From assembly GCF_000092825.1 (NCBI RefSeq), contig NC_014168.1, forward strand, positions 2,223,946-2,287,945: a stretch of 64,000 nt of DNA, written 5' to 3'. A program made the translations under genes and the position numbers. The notes under the pieces were generated by a model. It saw only the letters and a list, made by a program, of their open reading frames with translations, was not told where the DNA came from and did not search any database. This DNA comes from Segniliparus rotundus DSM 44985. Lineage in GTDB: Bacteria > Actinomycetota > Actinomycetes > Mycobacteriales > Mycobacteriaceae. Shown here one piece after another: positions 36,394-46,701 of the stretch (position 1 is the stretch's first letter; each line of letters opens with the position of its first letter).

Positions 36394-37569
36394 TCAGGCC
36401 TGTTCGCTCGGCGCGAAAGCAGTTTCCAACTCCATGTCCAGAGTCTCTTGCTCCGTCAAAGCGCCGATCACGTCCGGCGAGACCACCGGCAGCTTTTCGA
36501 TGAGCTCGTAGCCGTTGTCTTCGCTGTAGAGGTAGTCCGGGGCTTTGTGCTCTTTCCGCCCAGCGCCGCCCCGTCCGCCCATCACGCCTGCGCCCATCAT
36601 GGCCCCCATCGCGGAACTCATGCCTCGCCCCATGCCAGCCGCGCCAGCGCCGGGGACGGACGAAAGCCCCGCGGCCCCGCCAGGGGCGACGTCCGAGGGC
36701 CTTGGTGCGAACCCGCCCGCGCCGCCCCGGCCGAGACCGGTTCCCGGCAACACGTCCGCAGCCGACTGCAGACCTGTGCTCGTGAGGGGCGGCAAGGCGG
36801 TGTCCGGCAGGCTTGCCGCCGTCATCGCTGACTTCCTGCCGGGGTCGGCCTCCCTGCCAGCAGGCGTTGCGTCAGCGCCCGCAGCCCCAGCCGGCGATCC
36901 CGAGCCGGAGTTTTGGCCGCCCCCGGAAAACTGGCCTGCGCCGTCCTGCGAGCTCGGCTGGGCCTGGTCCGCGTCGTCCGACGACGCTTTCTGCGTGGCC
37001 GCCGCCGAACCCGAGGGGGAGCCGCCGACCGGTTGGCCCGGGGCAGAGCTTCGCGTCTGTCCGGCGTCAGACGACGGCGGCGTGTGCCCGCCGTCGCCTG
37101 CGCCCGCCTTCGCCTCCGCCACGTCTTTCACAGCCGCCGCAGGCGCAGGGGCCGAGGGCATGGACACGCTGTAGAGATTGTTGAGCGCGCTGGCCAGCGG
37201 CGCGGCGGCGGACTTCCAGTCCGCGGGGCTGCTGGACTGGTTGAGGACCTGCTCGAGGTTCGCGGCGGCAGACTTCACTTGCGGCACCTGGTCGTGGAAC
37301 TGCCGCAGCGCCATCGCCATGCCGAGGAGCGAGGTCCCTGTCTCGGTGGAATCTGTGCCGATTTCCAGGAGCCTGGGCTCGAAATCGTCGCGGAGCACGC
37401 TGTCGAACTCGTCCCTCGGAATGCTCGGGAACTGGGTGACCGTCTTGCCGAGTTCGTCAAAATGCTCGCATATGTAGACGATGGCCAGCAACGCCGTCTC
37501 CGCAGCGCCTTGGTCGAGGGAGTTCGCGACGGCGATCAGCTCATAGGGGTCGTCCACGCTGAAGCTCAC
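36394..37569 (-). CDS. PPE/EspB-like T7SS substrate, copy A
   Basis: A 391-residue protein built like copy B: a helical N-terminus (SFSVDDPYELIAVANSLDQ), a Pro/Gly/Ser/Ala-rich middle (about 135-325), Met/Gly repeats (MGAMMGAGVMGGRGG) and a C-terminal motif APDYLYSEDNGYELIEKLPV followed by VSPDVIG. The last motif is typical of T7SS PPE-like proteins outside Mycobacterium. The GTG at 37569 overlaps the upstream gene by four bases (GTGA). It is paralogous in plan, but weakly in sequence, to copy B. Confidence 0.65.
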   Translation of the reverse strand: MSFSVDDPYELIAVANSLDQGAAETALLAIVYICEHFDELGKTVTQFPSIPRDEFDSVLRDDFEPRLLEIGTDSTETGTSLLGMAMALRQFHDQVPQVKSAAANLEQVLNQSSSPADWKSAAAPLASALNNLYSVSMPSAPAPAAAVKDVAEAKAGAGDGGHTPPSSDAGQTRSSAPGQPVGGSPSGSAAATQKASSDDADQAQPSSQDGAGQFSGGGQNSGSGSPAGAAGADATPAGREADPGRKSAMTAASLPDTALPPLTSTGLQSAADVLPGTGLGRGGAGGFAPRPSDVAPGGAAGLSSVPGAGAAGMGRGMSSAMGAMMGAGVMGGRGGAGRKEHKAPDYLYSEDNGYELIEKLPVVSPDVIGALTEQETLDMELETAFAPSEQA

Positions 37570-38174
37570 AGCGGGCCTCCCACGCGGGCGTGGCGGCCCG
37601 CGGCTGCCGGGGCGCCCGCGCTCGCCGTTTCCGGGGCGCGGAGCCCGGCGTGGCCGCCGATGTCCGGCGTTCGGGCCTCGGCCTGGCGGAACGCGCACGC
37701 CCACTCGGAGTCCGTGCTCTGCGCTTTCGTCTTGATCTCCTGCGTCCCGTCGGCCACGCCGTTGAGGATGGCCTGGATGGTTGCCGCTTTCTCCCGCATC
37801 CGGTCCATCCATTCGCTGACCGTCTGGCCGTACGCCTGGCCTTGCGCGCAGGAGCCGAACATGGTCGCGAGGAAACTCTTCACCTGTTCGGACTGGGTTG
37901 CCGCGGAGTGCGCGTGCCCGGCGCCCGCCTGGCAAATGTCGACCGCCTTCTGCACCCCTTCGGGAGTGACCACGAACGGGCGGCCCCGGTCGAGGAGCTT
38001 GCCCAGCTGCCACATTTTCTCGGCGTAGTCGCGAACCTGCTCTCGGGCTTGGTCCGGGGCGTCGGGCGGGACAATGCCCGCGAAGCCCGGTTGCGCGCAC
38101 ACGTGCGCGAGCGCTTGATCGCGCGAAGTGATCTCGTGGCCGTCAATGACGACCGGCTCCTCGTGGTCTCCCAT
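37566..38174 (-). CDS. Helical protein partner of PPE-like copy A
   Basis: A 202-residue protein, first in the seven-gene minus-strand run. It begins MGDHEEPVVIDGHEITSRDQ, is rich in short helices, and has an Ala/Gly/Pro tail. Cys residues are at about 27, 80, 108 and 159. I recognise no family. By position it matches the small partner of pair B, but it is larger and has no clear WxG turn. ATG 38174 has GAAAGG upstream. A TTGCGG/TACACT promoter lies about 120 bases upstream. Confidence 0.55.
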   Translation of the reverse strand: MGDHEEPVVIDGHEITSRDQALAHVCAQPGFAGIVPPDAPDQAREQVRDYAEKMWQLGKLLDRGRPFVVTPEGVQKAVDICQAGAGHAHSAATQSEQVKSFLATMFGSCAQGQAYGQTVSEWMDRMREKAATIQAILNGVADGTQEIKTKAQSTDSEWACAFRQAEARTPDIGGHAGLRAPETASAGAPAAAGRHARVGGPL

Positions 38175-38291
38175 TCGACACCTTTCCCGTCTCGCAACAT
38201 CTGTTCCGGAAAACCAGCACGACAGGCAGCGACCGGCTTGCGGCTGTGTGATCGCCATAAGAACGCCTGACGCCGACGTTGACTCGCCAGA

Positions 38292-38320
38292 AGTGTAAAC
38301 CCGCTGAGAACCGGCCGCAA
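38292..38320 (-). promoter_or_regulatory. Putative sigma-A promoter of the T7SS-like run
   Basis: On the minus strand TTGCGG (38320-38315) and TACACT (38297-38292) are spaced 17 bases. They lie about 120 bases before ATG 38174, so the leader would be near 110 bases. This is the best promoter seen for the seven-gene run. Confidence 0.4.
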
Positions 38321-38473
38321 GGCGTGCGTGTGGACAAAGACGGGCGTCGGAGAAATCCCGCTGGGAGGGAGCCGAACCGCCCCCGGGCACGTCCAACACA
38401 GGCGCGCTGAAATGCTTCCCCGCCCCCATCGCGCCCCGCCTGGGAATTGCGCGCGGTGTACGCTCGGAGCCCT

Positions 38474-39178
38474 ATGGCAAGCACGTCCACCACCGCCACG
38501 CCCATCACCGCACGGAGCGGCATTCGCGAGTCCCGCGAGCCTGTCGAGGTCCGAGAAGTCGGCCTGATCGACTACGAAGAGGCCTGGGAACTGCAACGCC
38601 AGCTCGCCCAGAAACGGGCCGAGGGCGGGCCGGACGTGGCGCTGCTGCTGGAACACCCCGCCGTGTACACGGCGGGCAAACGCACCGAGGCGAGCGAGCA
38701 GCCTTTCGACGGAGCCAAGGTCATCAGCGTCGACCGAGGCGGCAAGATCACCTGGCACGGTCCGGGCCAGCTCGTCGGCTACCCCATTGTGAAACTCGAC
38801 GAGCCCATTGACGTCATCAGGTATGTCCGCGCCCTGGAAGAAGCGCTCATCAGCGCATGCGCGCATTTCGGAGTCCGCGCTGCCCGCGTCGCGGGCAGCT
38901 CCGGGGTGTGGCTGCCCGCCGACAACATGCGGATCCAACGCAAAATCGCCTCGATCGGGGTTCGTGTGCAGCGCGGCGTGACGCTGCACGGCTTCTCCCT
39001 GAACTGCGACGCCGACCTTTCCGCCTTCGCCAATATTGTGCCCTGCGGCATCTCCGGAGTCGGGGCCACTTCGCTCAGCGCGGAGACCGACCGGCAGGTG
39101 ACTGTCGCCGAGGCGCTGCCAGTTGTGGCCGACCGGCTCCTCGCGGCATTGGACGGGAAGCTCGCCAACCGGAGTTGA
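38474..39178 (+). CDS. lipB: Octanoyl-ACP transferase LipB
   Basis: A 234-residue enzyme that moves octanoyl groups from ACP to lipoyl domains, the first step of lipoate synthesis. The conserved [11 protein letters not shown], the catalytic Lys in [10 protein letters not shown] and the catalytic Cys in IVPCGISG are intact. The start is ATG 38474 ([10 protein letters not shown]); a TTG/GTG-type longer start is not needed. Unlike most actinobacteria, two other genes separate it from lipA. It is divergent from the T7SS-like run. Confidence 0.95.
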   Translation: MASTSTTATPITARSGIRESREPVEVREVGLIDYEEAWELQRQLAQKRAEGGPDVALLLEHPAVYTAGKRTEASEQPFDGAKVISVDRGGKITWHGPGQLVGYPIVKLDEPIDVIRYVRALEEALISACAHFGVRAARVAGSSGVWLPADNMRIQRKIASIGVRVQRGVTLHGFSLNCDADLSAFANIVPCGISGVGATSLSAETDRQVTVAEALPVVADRLLAALDGKLANRS

Positions 39179-39247
39179 TCCGACGGCTTCGCCGCAGCGC
39201 CGCAAAAGCCGCCCCCTTCCGCGCCGCGCGCCGCGTATCCTCGCAAC

Positions 39248-39985
39248 ATGAGAACGCGACGAGTCCTCGCCGCCGCTGCCGCAGCGGTGCTCGCAAGCTG
39301 TGGCGGACCGAGCACTGAGAAACCAAGCACGCAGACCGTGACCAGCACAATCACGTCAGAAAGCCTTTCGAGCGGAACCGCCGCCGCGCCCAGCCCCTCC
39401 CCCGCGCCCCGCGCGGGCGCAACGCCGACGGAAGGCGCCGCCGTCGCCGACGTCATCGACTGGGTCCAAGCAGGCAAACCTGTCGACCCGAACGGATACC
39501 GAACGGTGCGCGACCCTCGCGACACCCCGCCGCGCGGCACCGACATCGGGCCAGGGGTCGCATTCCAGTCGCCGACAAAAAAGATCTCGTGCGTCGGCGG
39601 GGTCGCCCAAGGCGGCGAGAAGAGCGCCGCGCCGCCCTTCTCCTGCCTCGTCAGCCTGCAAAATCCGCCGCCCCGGCCCAAAGAGCCCGGCCAATGGATC
39701 GGCGGCTGGGTGGATTACAGCGGGAACGCGGCTTCTGTCGGCTCCTTCCACGGCGACCCTGGGGTGTTCCGCGACGGCGACGGAGCAGAACTGGCGTACG
39801 GCCAGCATCTGCGCTTTCGAGGCGGCTCCGACGAGTACGACTGCCGCATGGACGAAAGCGGGCTGTGGTGCGCCGACAAGGCCAAGGGCTCAGCGGTCCT
39901 CATCAACGACCAAGGCGTCACCCCTTACGGATGCCTGCGGCAGATCCCCCACAGACACGGCGAAGGCTTCTCGTACACATGTTGA
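39248..39985 (+). CDS. Putative lipoprotein (245 aa)
   Basis: A 245-residue exported protein with signal peptide MRTRRVLAAAAAAVLASC (lipobox LASC, lipidated Cys near 18). A Thr/Ser/Pro-rich linker follows, then a C-terminal domain with several Cys residues (KISCVGG, FSCLVSL, DECR-like YDCRMD, LWCADK, YGCLRQ, and the terminal TC) that could form disulfides. It is of unknown family. It lies between lipB and lipA and overlaps the next gene by seven bases. Confidence 0.75.
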   Translation: MRTRRVLAAAAAAVLASCGGPSTEKPSTQTVTSTITSESLSSGTAAAPSPSPAPRAGATPTEGAAVADVIDWVQAGKPVDPNGYRTVRDPRDTPPRGTDIGPGVAFQSPTKKISCVGGVAQGGEKSAAPPFSCLVSLQNPPPRPKEPGQWIGGWVDYSGNAASVGSFHGDPGVFRDGDGAELAYGQHLRFRGGSDEYDCRMDESGLWCADKAKGSAVLINDQGVTPYGCLRQIPHRHGEGFSYTC

Positions 39986-40563
39986 GCCCGGTTGTCGGCT
40001 CCGACAGCACGCCGGAGCAACGCTCGAGCTTGCGCCACAGCGCGCACTGGGCGGCGCTGCTCACCTGCGCCGCCGGGGTCCTCGCGCTCTGCTACGGCGA
40101 GAGCGTCCTCGACCCAGGCGCTCCGCAGCTCGCGTCTACCCCGCTGATCGCCGCGGGCCTGTTCTGGCTCGCCGAACTCGTCCTCGCCGCGATGTCGGGG
40201 GCGCTCGACCGAGGACTCATCGCCGCGCCAGCCGTCGCGCTGCTCGGCTTCGGCCTCGTCTGCAGCGACTTCCCGTTCCGCCTGGCCTGGCACAGCAGCA
40301 AGGGCGCGTTCGACAGCGCCGCGGCCGAGCTGCGCCAACACCCGCAGGAGATTCCGGGTTTCCACGGCAAGCTCGGGATGTGGGAAATCGACGCGGTGCA
40401 GGCGGAACCGAGCTCGCAAGCCCTGTATTTCGAAGTCGCGGGCGAGGAGCCGGACCGGCCGGTGTTCGCCAACGTCCCCGGCGACAAGCCGGCGGACTGG
40501 GGCTCGTATCGGGACTGCGCGGATATCGCGGGCGACTGGCAGCGCTGCGTCTGGCGGTTCTGA
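39979..40563 (+). CDS. Small membrane protein of unknown family
   Basis: A 194-residue protein with three hydrophobic helices in the first half (LLTCAAGVLALCYG, LIAAGLFWLAELVLAAMSG, PAVALLGFGLVC). A soluble C-terminal domain follows, ending CADIAGDWQRCVWRF with paired Cys. The ATG at 39979 overlaps the preceding lipoprotein gene by seven bases; TTG 39982 is also possible. It is probably co-expressed with that lipoprotein. I do not recognise it. Confidence 0.65.
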   Translation: MLSPVVGSDSTPEQRSSLRHSAHWAALLTCAAGVLALCYGESVLDPGAPQLASTPLIAAGLFWLAELVLAAMSGALDRGLIAAPAVALLGFGLVCSDFPFRLAWHSSKGAFDSAAAELRQHPQEIPGFHGKLGMWEIDAVQAEPSSQALYFEVAGEEPDRPVFANVPGDKPADWGSYRDCADIAGDWQRCVWRF

Positions 40564-40628
40564 GCGCGCGCAGGCAGACGGGCGACCGAGCGCGGAGCCC
40601 GCCGGGCGCCTGCGGGTAGGCTGGACAG

Positions 40629-41654
40629 GTGACGATCGCACCGGAAGGACGCAAGCTCTTACGCCTGGAGGCGCGCAACGCCCAGACCCCCATCGAGCGC
40701 AAACCGGAGTGGATCCGCACCACCGCCAAACTCGGTCCGGAGTACAACACGCTCAAGTCGCTCGTCAAAGGCTCCGGCCTGCACACTGTCTGCGAAGAGG
40801 CCGGCTGCCCGAACATCTTCGAGTGCTGGGAGGACCGCGAGGCGACCTTCCTCATCGGCGGCGAGCAATGCACGAGGCGCTGCGACTTCTGTCAGATCGA
40901 CACCGGCAAACCCGCAGCGCTCGACCGCGAAGAGCCCCGGAAGGTGGCCGAGTCCATCCACACCCTCGGGCTGCGCTACGCCACTGTCACTGGCGTGGCG
41001 CGCGACGACCTTCCCGACGGCGGCGCGTGGCTGTACGCGGAAACTGTGCGCGCCACCCGCGAAGTGAACCCAGACACGGGGATCGAGCTTTTGATCCCGG
41101 ATTTCACCGGCACCAAGGCTCAGCTCGACGAGGTGTTCCACGCACGGCCCAACGTGCTCGCGCACAACCTTGAAACCGTGCCGAGGATCTTCCGGGAGAT
41201 CCGCCCGGCGTTCCGCTACCAGCGCAGCCTCGACGTGATCACCGCCGCGCGGGAGGCCGGTCTGGTCACGAAGTCGAACCTCATCCTCGGTCTCGGCGAG
41301 ACCCCTGACGAGGTGACCGCCTGCCTTGCGGATCTGCACGCCTCAGGCTGCGAGATCCTCACCATCACGCAGTATCTGCGCCCCACCCCGCGCCACCACC
41401 CGGTCGCGCGCTGGGTCAAGCCGCAAGAGTTCCTCGACCACGCCAAGGCCGCGGAACAGATCGGCTTCACAGCGGTCATGACCGGGCCGCTGGTGCGCTC
41501 CTCCTATCGCGCGGGCAGGCTTTACGCGAAAGCTCTTCTGGCCCGAGGCGAGTCGTTGCCCGAGGGCATGGCGCATCTCGCCCAGGAGGGCACGGCCCGC
41601 CAAGAGGCGTCCTCCGTGCTGGAAATGCACGTCGCGCGCTCGGGCTCTCATTGA
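40629..41654 (+). CDS. lipA: Lipoyl synthase LipA
   Basis: A 341-residue radical SAM enzyme that inserts two sulfur atoms into octanoyl groups. The auxiliary 4Fe-4S cluster ligands are in [12 protein letters not shown], the radical SAM cluster CxxxCxxC is CTRRCDFC, and a C-terminal RSSY is present. The start is GTG 40629. It works with LipB (38474) and, as in M. tuberculosis, is followed by a DUF4191 gene, here after a disrupted MOSC gene. Confidence 0.96.
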   Translation: MTIAPEGRKLLRLEARNAQTPIERKPEWIRTTAKLGPEYNTLKSLVKGSGLHTVCEEAGCPNIFECWEDREATFLIGGEQCTRRCDFCQIDTGKPAALDREEPRKVAESIHTLGLRYATVTGVARDDLPDGGAWLYAETVRATREVNPDTGIELLIPDFTGTKAQLDEVFHARPNVLAHNLETVPRIFREIRPAFRYQRSLDVITAAREAGLVTKSNLILGLGETPDEVTACLADLHASGCEILTITQYLRPTPRHHPVARWVKPQEFLDHAKAAEQIGFTAVMTGPLVRSSYRAGRLYAKALLARGESLPEGMAHLAQEGTARQEASSVLEMHVARSGSH

Positions 41655-41741
41655 GCCCGTCTGAGTCGAGCGCCCCCGCCAACGTCTGGACGGACGGCCA
41701 GAAGCTCTCGCCCGGCCTGCGCAGCTTCAGCGCAGACCGCG

Positions 41742-42405
41742 TCAGCCGGGCAAGGTCCGGGCGAGCGCCGCGCGCGCGTGTCGTTCGACTTTCGCGGGAA
41801 GGCACGGGGCGTCGAGCAATTGCCGCAGTTTTCGCGGCGCCGCTGAGCCTTCGAAAAGCTCCCGAGCCGTCACGGCGTGTTCCGGCCGGCTGAGCACATC
41901 GATCGGATCGCCTGCTGCGACGGCGCCGCCGCGCACGACCCGCAGTATAGACCCCGACGTCCCCCTGCCGGGCGAACCGCCGGGTCCAATGCTCCTGTTC
42001 AGACCACCGCTCGAACGTCACGCACGGCACACGAGGGATCGTCGCTTCGAGCACCAGCCCCCCGGTTCCGACCGACCAACGCTCGCCGATCACGGCGTCG
42101 GTGGTCTCGATCCCGCTCACACGCAGGTTCTCACCGAACCAACCTGGAGGAAGGGCGCGCCCCAACTCGGCGGACCAACGCCGCGCCTCATGCTCGGCGT
42201 AGGCGTACACCGCTTGGTCTTCCCCGCCGTGATGTTTGCGGTCGCAGACATGGTCCCCGTCCACACCGAGCTCGCGCACCATGACCCGGCCCTGGACAGG
42301 ACGTTTGTCGATGGCCGAGTTCTGGAGCCTGCCACGCGCACCGCCAGCGAGAGGATGCTCCTCGAACACGACGCACACCGCGTCGACACGCCCTCGTTCT
42401 GCCAT
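41742..42405 (-). pseudogene. MOSC-domain protein with a frameshift
   Basis: The minus-strand frame from ATG 42405 reads a MOSC-family protein (DGDHVCDRKHHGGEDQAVYA, GWFGENLRVSG, the conserved Cys in PRVPCVTFERW) down to GDVGVYT near 41945. It then turns into an Arg-rich nonsense tail. The correct C-terminus continues in another frame (VVRGGAVAAGDPIDVLSRPE, ending at the stop 41742). Removing one G from the run at 41939-41941 restores a continuous 220-residue protein. MOSC proteins bind sulfur or molybdenum cofactor ligands through that Cys. The break is a real mutation, programmed shift or sequencing error. Confidence 0.85.
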
Positions 42406-42591
42406 ACGTCCAATCTAACGCCCGGCCCCGGATCCCGCCCGCCCACCAGATTCGGCGAGGCGGGGCGATGTGAGGCGCTGCGATGTGGCGAGGGCGGCCA
42501 GAAAGCCGACGCGCTGGCGCGCCGAGCTCGGCGCGCCAGCGGCGATCACGCCCTGCTCATGCGCCTTCGCGCCATCCGCTACCGTAGTGCT

Positions 42592-43335
42592 ATGCCGAAA
42601 CCTCCCGCCTCGACGAGCAAAGAAGCGAAAGCCGCCGCCAAAGCCGCGCGCAAGGCGCAGTCCAAGGAGCGCCGCCAGCAGCTGTGGCAGGCGTTCAACG
42701 TGCAGCGGCGCGAAGACCGCTGGCTGTTGCCGCTCATGATCGGCGCGGTCGTGCTCGGCGTCGCCCTCGGCGTCGGGGTCGGCCTGCTCACCGGCGGCGT
42801 CTGGTATTTCACCCCGCTCGGCGCGCTCGCCGGTGTGGTCGGGGCGTTCGCTGTGTTCAGCCGCAGGATACAAAGCACGGCCTACGCCAACGCGGAGGGC
42901 AAGACCGGGGCCGCGAGCTGGGTGCTCGAACAGCTCCGAGGGGCGTGGCGCGTCACGCCGGGAGTGGCGGCGAACGGCCAATTCGACGTGGTGCACAGGG
43001 TTATCGGCAAACCCGGCGTCATTCTCGTCGGCGAAGGGGCCCCGACTCGGGCGCAGGGTTTGCTCTCGCAAGAGAAGCGCAAGATCGCCAAGCTCGTCGG
43101 AGACACCCCGATCTACGAGATCGTGGTCGGGAACGGGGAGGGCTGCGTCGCGCTTGCAAAGCTGCAACGGCACATCATGCGCCTGCCCAACAATATCGAC
43201 ACGAAGCGGATGGACGCGCTCGAGGCGAAGTTCGCCGCGCTCGGCTCGCGCCCTACTCCTTTGCCGAAGGGGCCTTTGCCGCCGGGGGCGAAGATGCGCA
43301 ACCTCCAGCGGGCGACCCGGCGGGTTCGGAATTAG
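42592..43335 (+). CDS. DUF4191 membrane protein
   Basis: A 247-residue protein orthologous to Rv2219, which also follows lipA. A Lys/Ala-rich N-terminus (KEAKAAAKAARKAQSKERR) precedes two transmembrane helices (WLLPLMIGAVVLGVALGVGV and a segment around WYFTPLGALAGVVGAFAVF). A cytoplasmic part follows, with GAASWVLEQLRGAWRVTPGV and FDVVHRVIGKPGVIL. Function is unknown. The start is ATG 42592. It converges with rsmA. Confidence 0.88.
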   Translation: MPKPPASTSKEAKAAAKAARKAQSKERRQQLWQAFNVQRREDRWLLPLMIGAVVLGVALGVGVGLLTGGVWYFTPLGALAGVVGAFAVFSRRIQSTAYANAEGKTGAASWVLEQLRGAWRVTPGVAANGQFDVVHRVIGKPGVILVGEGAPTRAQGLLSQEKRKIAKLVGDTPIYEIVVGNGEGCVALAKLQRHIMRLPNNIDTKRMDALEAKFAALGSRPTPLPKGPLPPGAKMRNLQRATRRVRN

Positions 43336-43371
43336 GGCGACGGGGCCCGGCGGGTTCGAGGGCGAAGCGGG

Positions 43372-44229
43372 TCACGCGGAGGCGAGCGCGACAAACTGCC
43401 CGATGTGCAGCTCCTCGCCGCGCGCCGACCCCGGCACACCGGCGGCTTCGAGGCGTCGTCGCAGTTCCTCTGGGGAGCCCGCCCATCCTTTCAACACCGC
43501 GCCGAGCGTCTTGCGACGCGAGGCGAACGCGGCGTCGATCAAGGCGAACACCGCGCGCCGGGTGTGCTCGTCCGTCGCCCAGGGCGAGTCTGCGCGCCGG
43601 GTGAAACGCACCAGCGCGGAGTCCACATTCGGCTGCGGCCAGAACACCTCGGGCGAAATTTTGCCCGCGAGTTCGGCGTGGCCGTAAAAAGCAGTCTTCA
43701 AAGTCGGGACGCCGCCTTCTCTCGCGCCTGGCTTGGCCGCGAGGCGCTGCCCGACTTCGAGCTGCACCATGACAAGCGCGTTGTCGATGCTCGGCAATTC
43801 GGCCAGCGCGCGCAAAAAAACAGGGACGGCCACGTTGTACGGCAGGTTTGCCACCAGCGCGGTGGGCGCTGCTGGCAGGTCTGCGCCTGTGAGCCCGAGC
43901 GCGTCCTTCTCCACGAGGTGGAACTGTCGGCCAGGAGCCCGCGCGGCGATGGTCGAGGACAACGCATCGGCGAGCTTGCCGTCCACCTCCACCGCGGTCA
44001 CGTCGTGGGCGACGTCGAGCAGACCGAGCGTGAGCGAGCCAAGTCCCGGCCCGATCTCCAACACCGAGTCCTGAGGCCGCAGACCCGCTGCCGCGACGAT
44101 GCGCCGGATGGTCCCAGGGTCGTGGACGAAGTTCTGGCCGAGCCGTTTGGTGGGGCGAACCTCAAGGCGCTCGGCGAGCTCGCGAATGTCGCCGAGCCCC
44201 AGGTATCGCACTGGCAACAGGCTGTTCAC
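43372..44229 (-). CDS. rsmA: 16S rRNA dimethyladenosine transferase RsmA (KsgA)
   Basis: A 285-residue SAM-dependent methyltransferase that dimethylates A1518 and A1519 near the 3' end of 16S rRNA. Motifs are KRLGQNFVHD, the SAM site VLEIGPGLGSLT, the catalytic NLPYNVAVP and the C-terminal RRKTLGAVLKGW. Loss of the enzyme usually gives kasugamycin resistance. It starts GTG 44229 and follows rpfB on the same strand, as Rv1009-Rv1010. Confidence 0.94.
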   Translation of the reverse strand: MNSLLPVRYLGLGDIRELAERLEVRPTKRLGQNFVHDPGTIRRIVAAAGLRPQDSVLEIGPGLGSLTLGLLDVAHDVTAVEVDGKLADALSSTIAARAPGRQFHLVEKDALGLTGADLPAAPTALVANLPYNVAVPVFLRALAELPSIDNALVMVQLEVGQRLAAKPGAREGGVPTLKTAFYGHAELAGKISPEVFWPQPNVDSALVRFTRRADSPWATDEHTRRAVFALIDAAFASRRKTLGAVLKGWAGSPEELRRRLEAAGVPGSARGEELHIGQFVALASA

Positions 44230-44341
44230 ACCCCCGCCGATCCTGGTGCTCGCACCCCACGCGGGCAGGGCTCTCGGCGCGCAAGGGCGCGGCGCCCGAG
44301 CGCCCGACGAGGCGACAAGGGGGCCGCCGGGGCGGCGGTCA

Positions 44342-45571
<1,230 letters not shown>

Positions 45572-45621
45572 TCATGTCTTCGCCGCGTGTTCGTCGTTCG
45601 CGATTCATCGATAGTCACGAC

Positions 45622-45651
45622 AGCATAACGAGCTTCGCGCAACGTTGGCAA
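45622..45651 (-). promoter_or_regulatory. Putative sigma-A promoter of rpfB
   Basis: On the minus strand TTGCCA (45651-45646) and TATGCT (45627-45622) are spaced 18 bases. They lie about 95 bases before the rpfB start and within the 206-base gap to tatD. Five of six -35 and four of six -10 bases match consensus. Confidence 0.55.
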
Positions 45652-45735
45652 CTGCAAGCAGGAAGACCGGCGGGGCCATTGGGGCGTATGTGACCCCTCG
45701 ACCAGCAGAACGCGGTCTTTCTCACGGTGAATTCT

Positions 45736-46575
45736 TCACCGCCCAATGCCGTAGACCCGCTCGGCGACAGCCGTGCTCGCGGCGGCGAGCTCCTCCGGAG
45801 CCACGCCGCGCAGCGCGGCGAGCGAGCGGACGGTGTACGGCAAGCAGTACGGCTCGTTCGGGGCCCCCCGGTACGGGTGCGGGGTCAAAAAAGGCGCGTC
45901 GGTCTCGACCAGCATCTGCCCGGGGGGAACCAGCGGCGCCGCCTCGCGCAGCAACGCGGCATTGGTGAAACTCACCGTGCCGGAGAAGGACAGCACGTAG
46001 CCGCGGTCCACGCACTCGCGCGCCATCGTCGCGTCTGAGGAGAAGCAGTGCATGATGACCGTCTCGGGCGCCCCCTCCTCGTCCAGCGTTTTCAGCACGT
46101 CCTCGTCGGCCTCGCGGTTGTGGATCATGAGCGGTTTGCCGACGCGCTTCGCGAGGTCGATGTGCCAACGGAAAGCCTCGAATTGCTCCGCTTTGCTCGC
46201 GCAGCCTTCGAGTTTGCCGAGCCAAAACCATTCCAGCCCGGTCTCCCCGACGGCCACGGTCCTCGGGTCGCGGGCAAGTGCCTCCAGTTTCGTCTTCGCG
46301 GTCTCGTCCACTGCGCCCGCCCGAGACGGGTGCACCGCCACTGCGGCCCACACCCGAGGGTCCCAATGCGCGGCGGACACGGCGAATTCGGCGGAGTCCA
46401 GACCGTCCGCCACGGTCACGACTCGGCCGACCCCGGCAGACTCGGCGCGGCCGAGGATCTCGCCGACCGAAGCCGCGTCCCGCGCTCCGCACGCGTCGAG
46501 GTGGGTGTGCGCGTCGACCAAGGAGCCGACTGGCTCCGGCAACGGAGGCGGTTCTTTGGATTTGGACTGTGCCAC
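45736..46575 (-). CDS. tatD: TatD-family metal-dependent deoxyribonuclease
   Basis: A 279-residue TIM-barrel hydrolase. Metal ligands lie in DAHTHLD (residues about 21-27), GETGLEW, MIHNREAD and HCFSSD, with the C-terminal VETDAPFLTPHP. TatD proteins are 3' to 5' DNA exonucleases or phosphodiesterases involved in DNA repair. The start is GTG 46575 (VAQSKSKEP). It is divergent from metG, matching Rv1008 beside metS. Confidence 0.92.
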   Translation of the reverse strand: MAQSKSKEPPPLPEPVGSLVDAHTHLDACGARDAASVGEILGRAESAGVGRVVTVADGLDSAEFAVSAAHWDPRVWAAVAVHPSRAGAVDETAKTKLEALARDPRTVAVGETGLEWFWLGKLEGCASKAEQFEAFRWHIDLAKRVGKPLMIHNREADEDVLKTLDEEGAPETVIMHCFSSDATMARECVDRGYVLSFSGTVSFTNAALLREAAPLVPPGQMLVETDAPFLTPHPYRGAPNEPYCLPYTVRSLAALRGVAPEELAAASTAVAERVYGIGR

Positions 46576-46701
46576 CGCACGAGCGTAGCTGTTGCCGCGA
46601 GGCCGAGACGGTCCCGGCAGGGCGGCCCTGGCGCGGGCGGCGCTGCGACAGCGGTCATTCGCGCAGCTCGCCGTCGCGGCGTGCCGTATTCTGAGAACAC
46701 C

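Noticed and set aside
41476-41741. Arg-rich tail of the MOSC frame as a genuine C-terminal domain
   Set aside because: It is antisense to the end of lipA, and the conserved MOSC C-terminus is found in the shifted frame.
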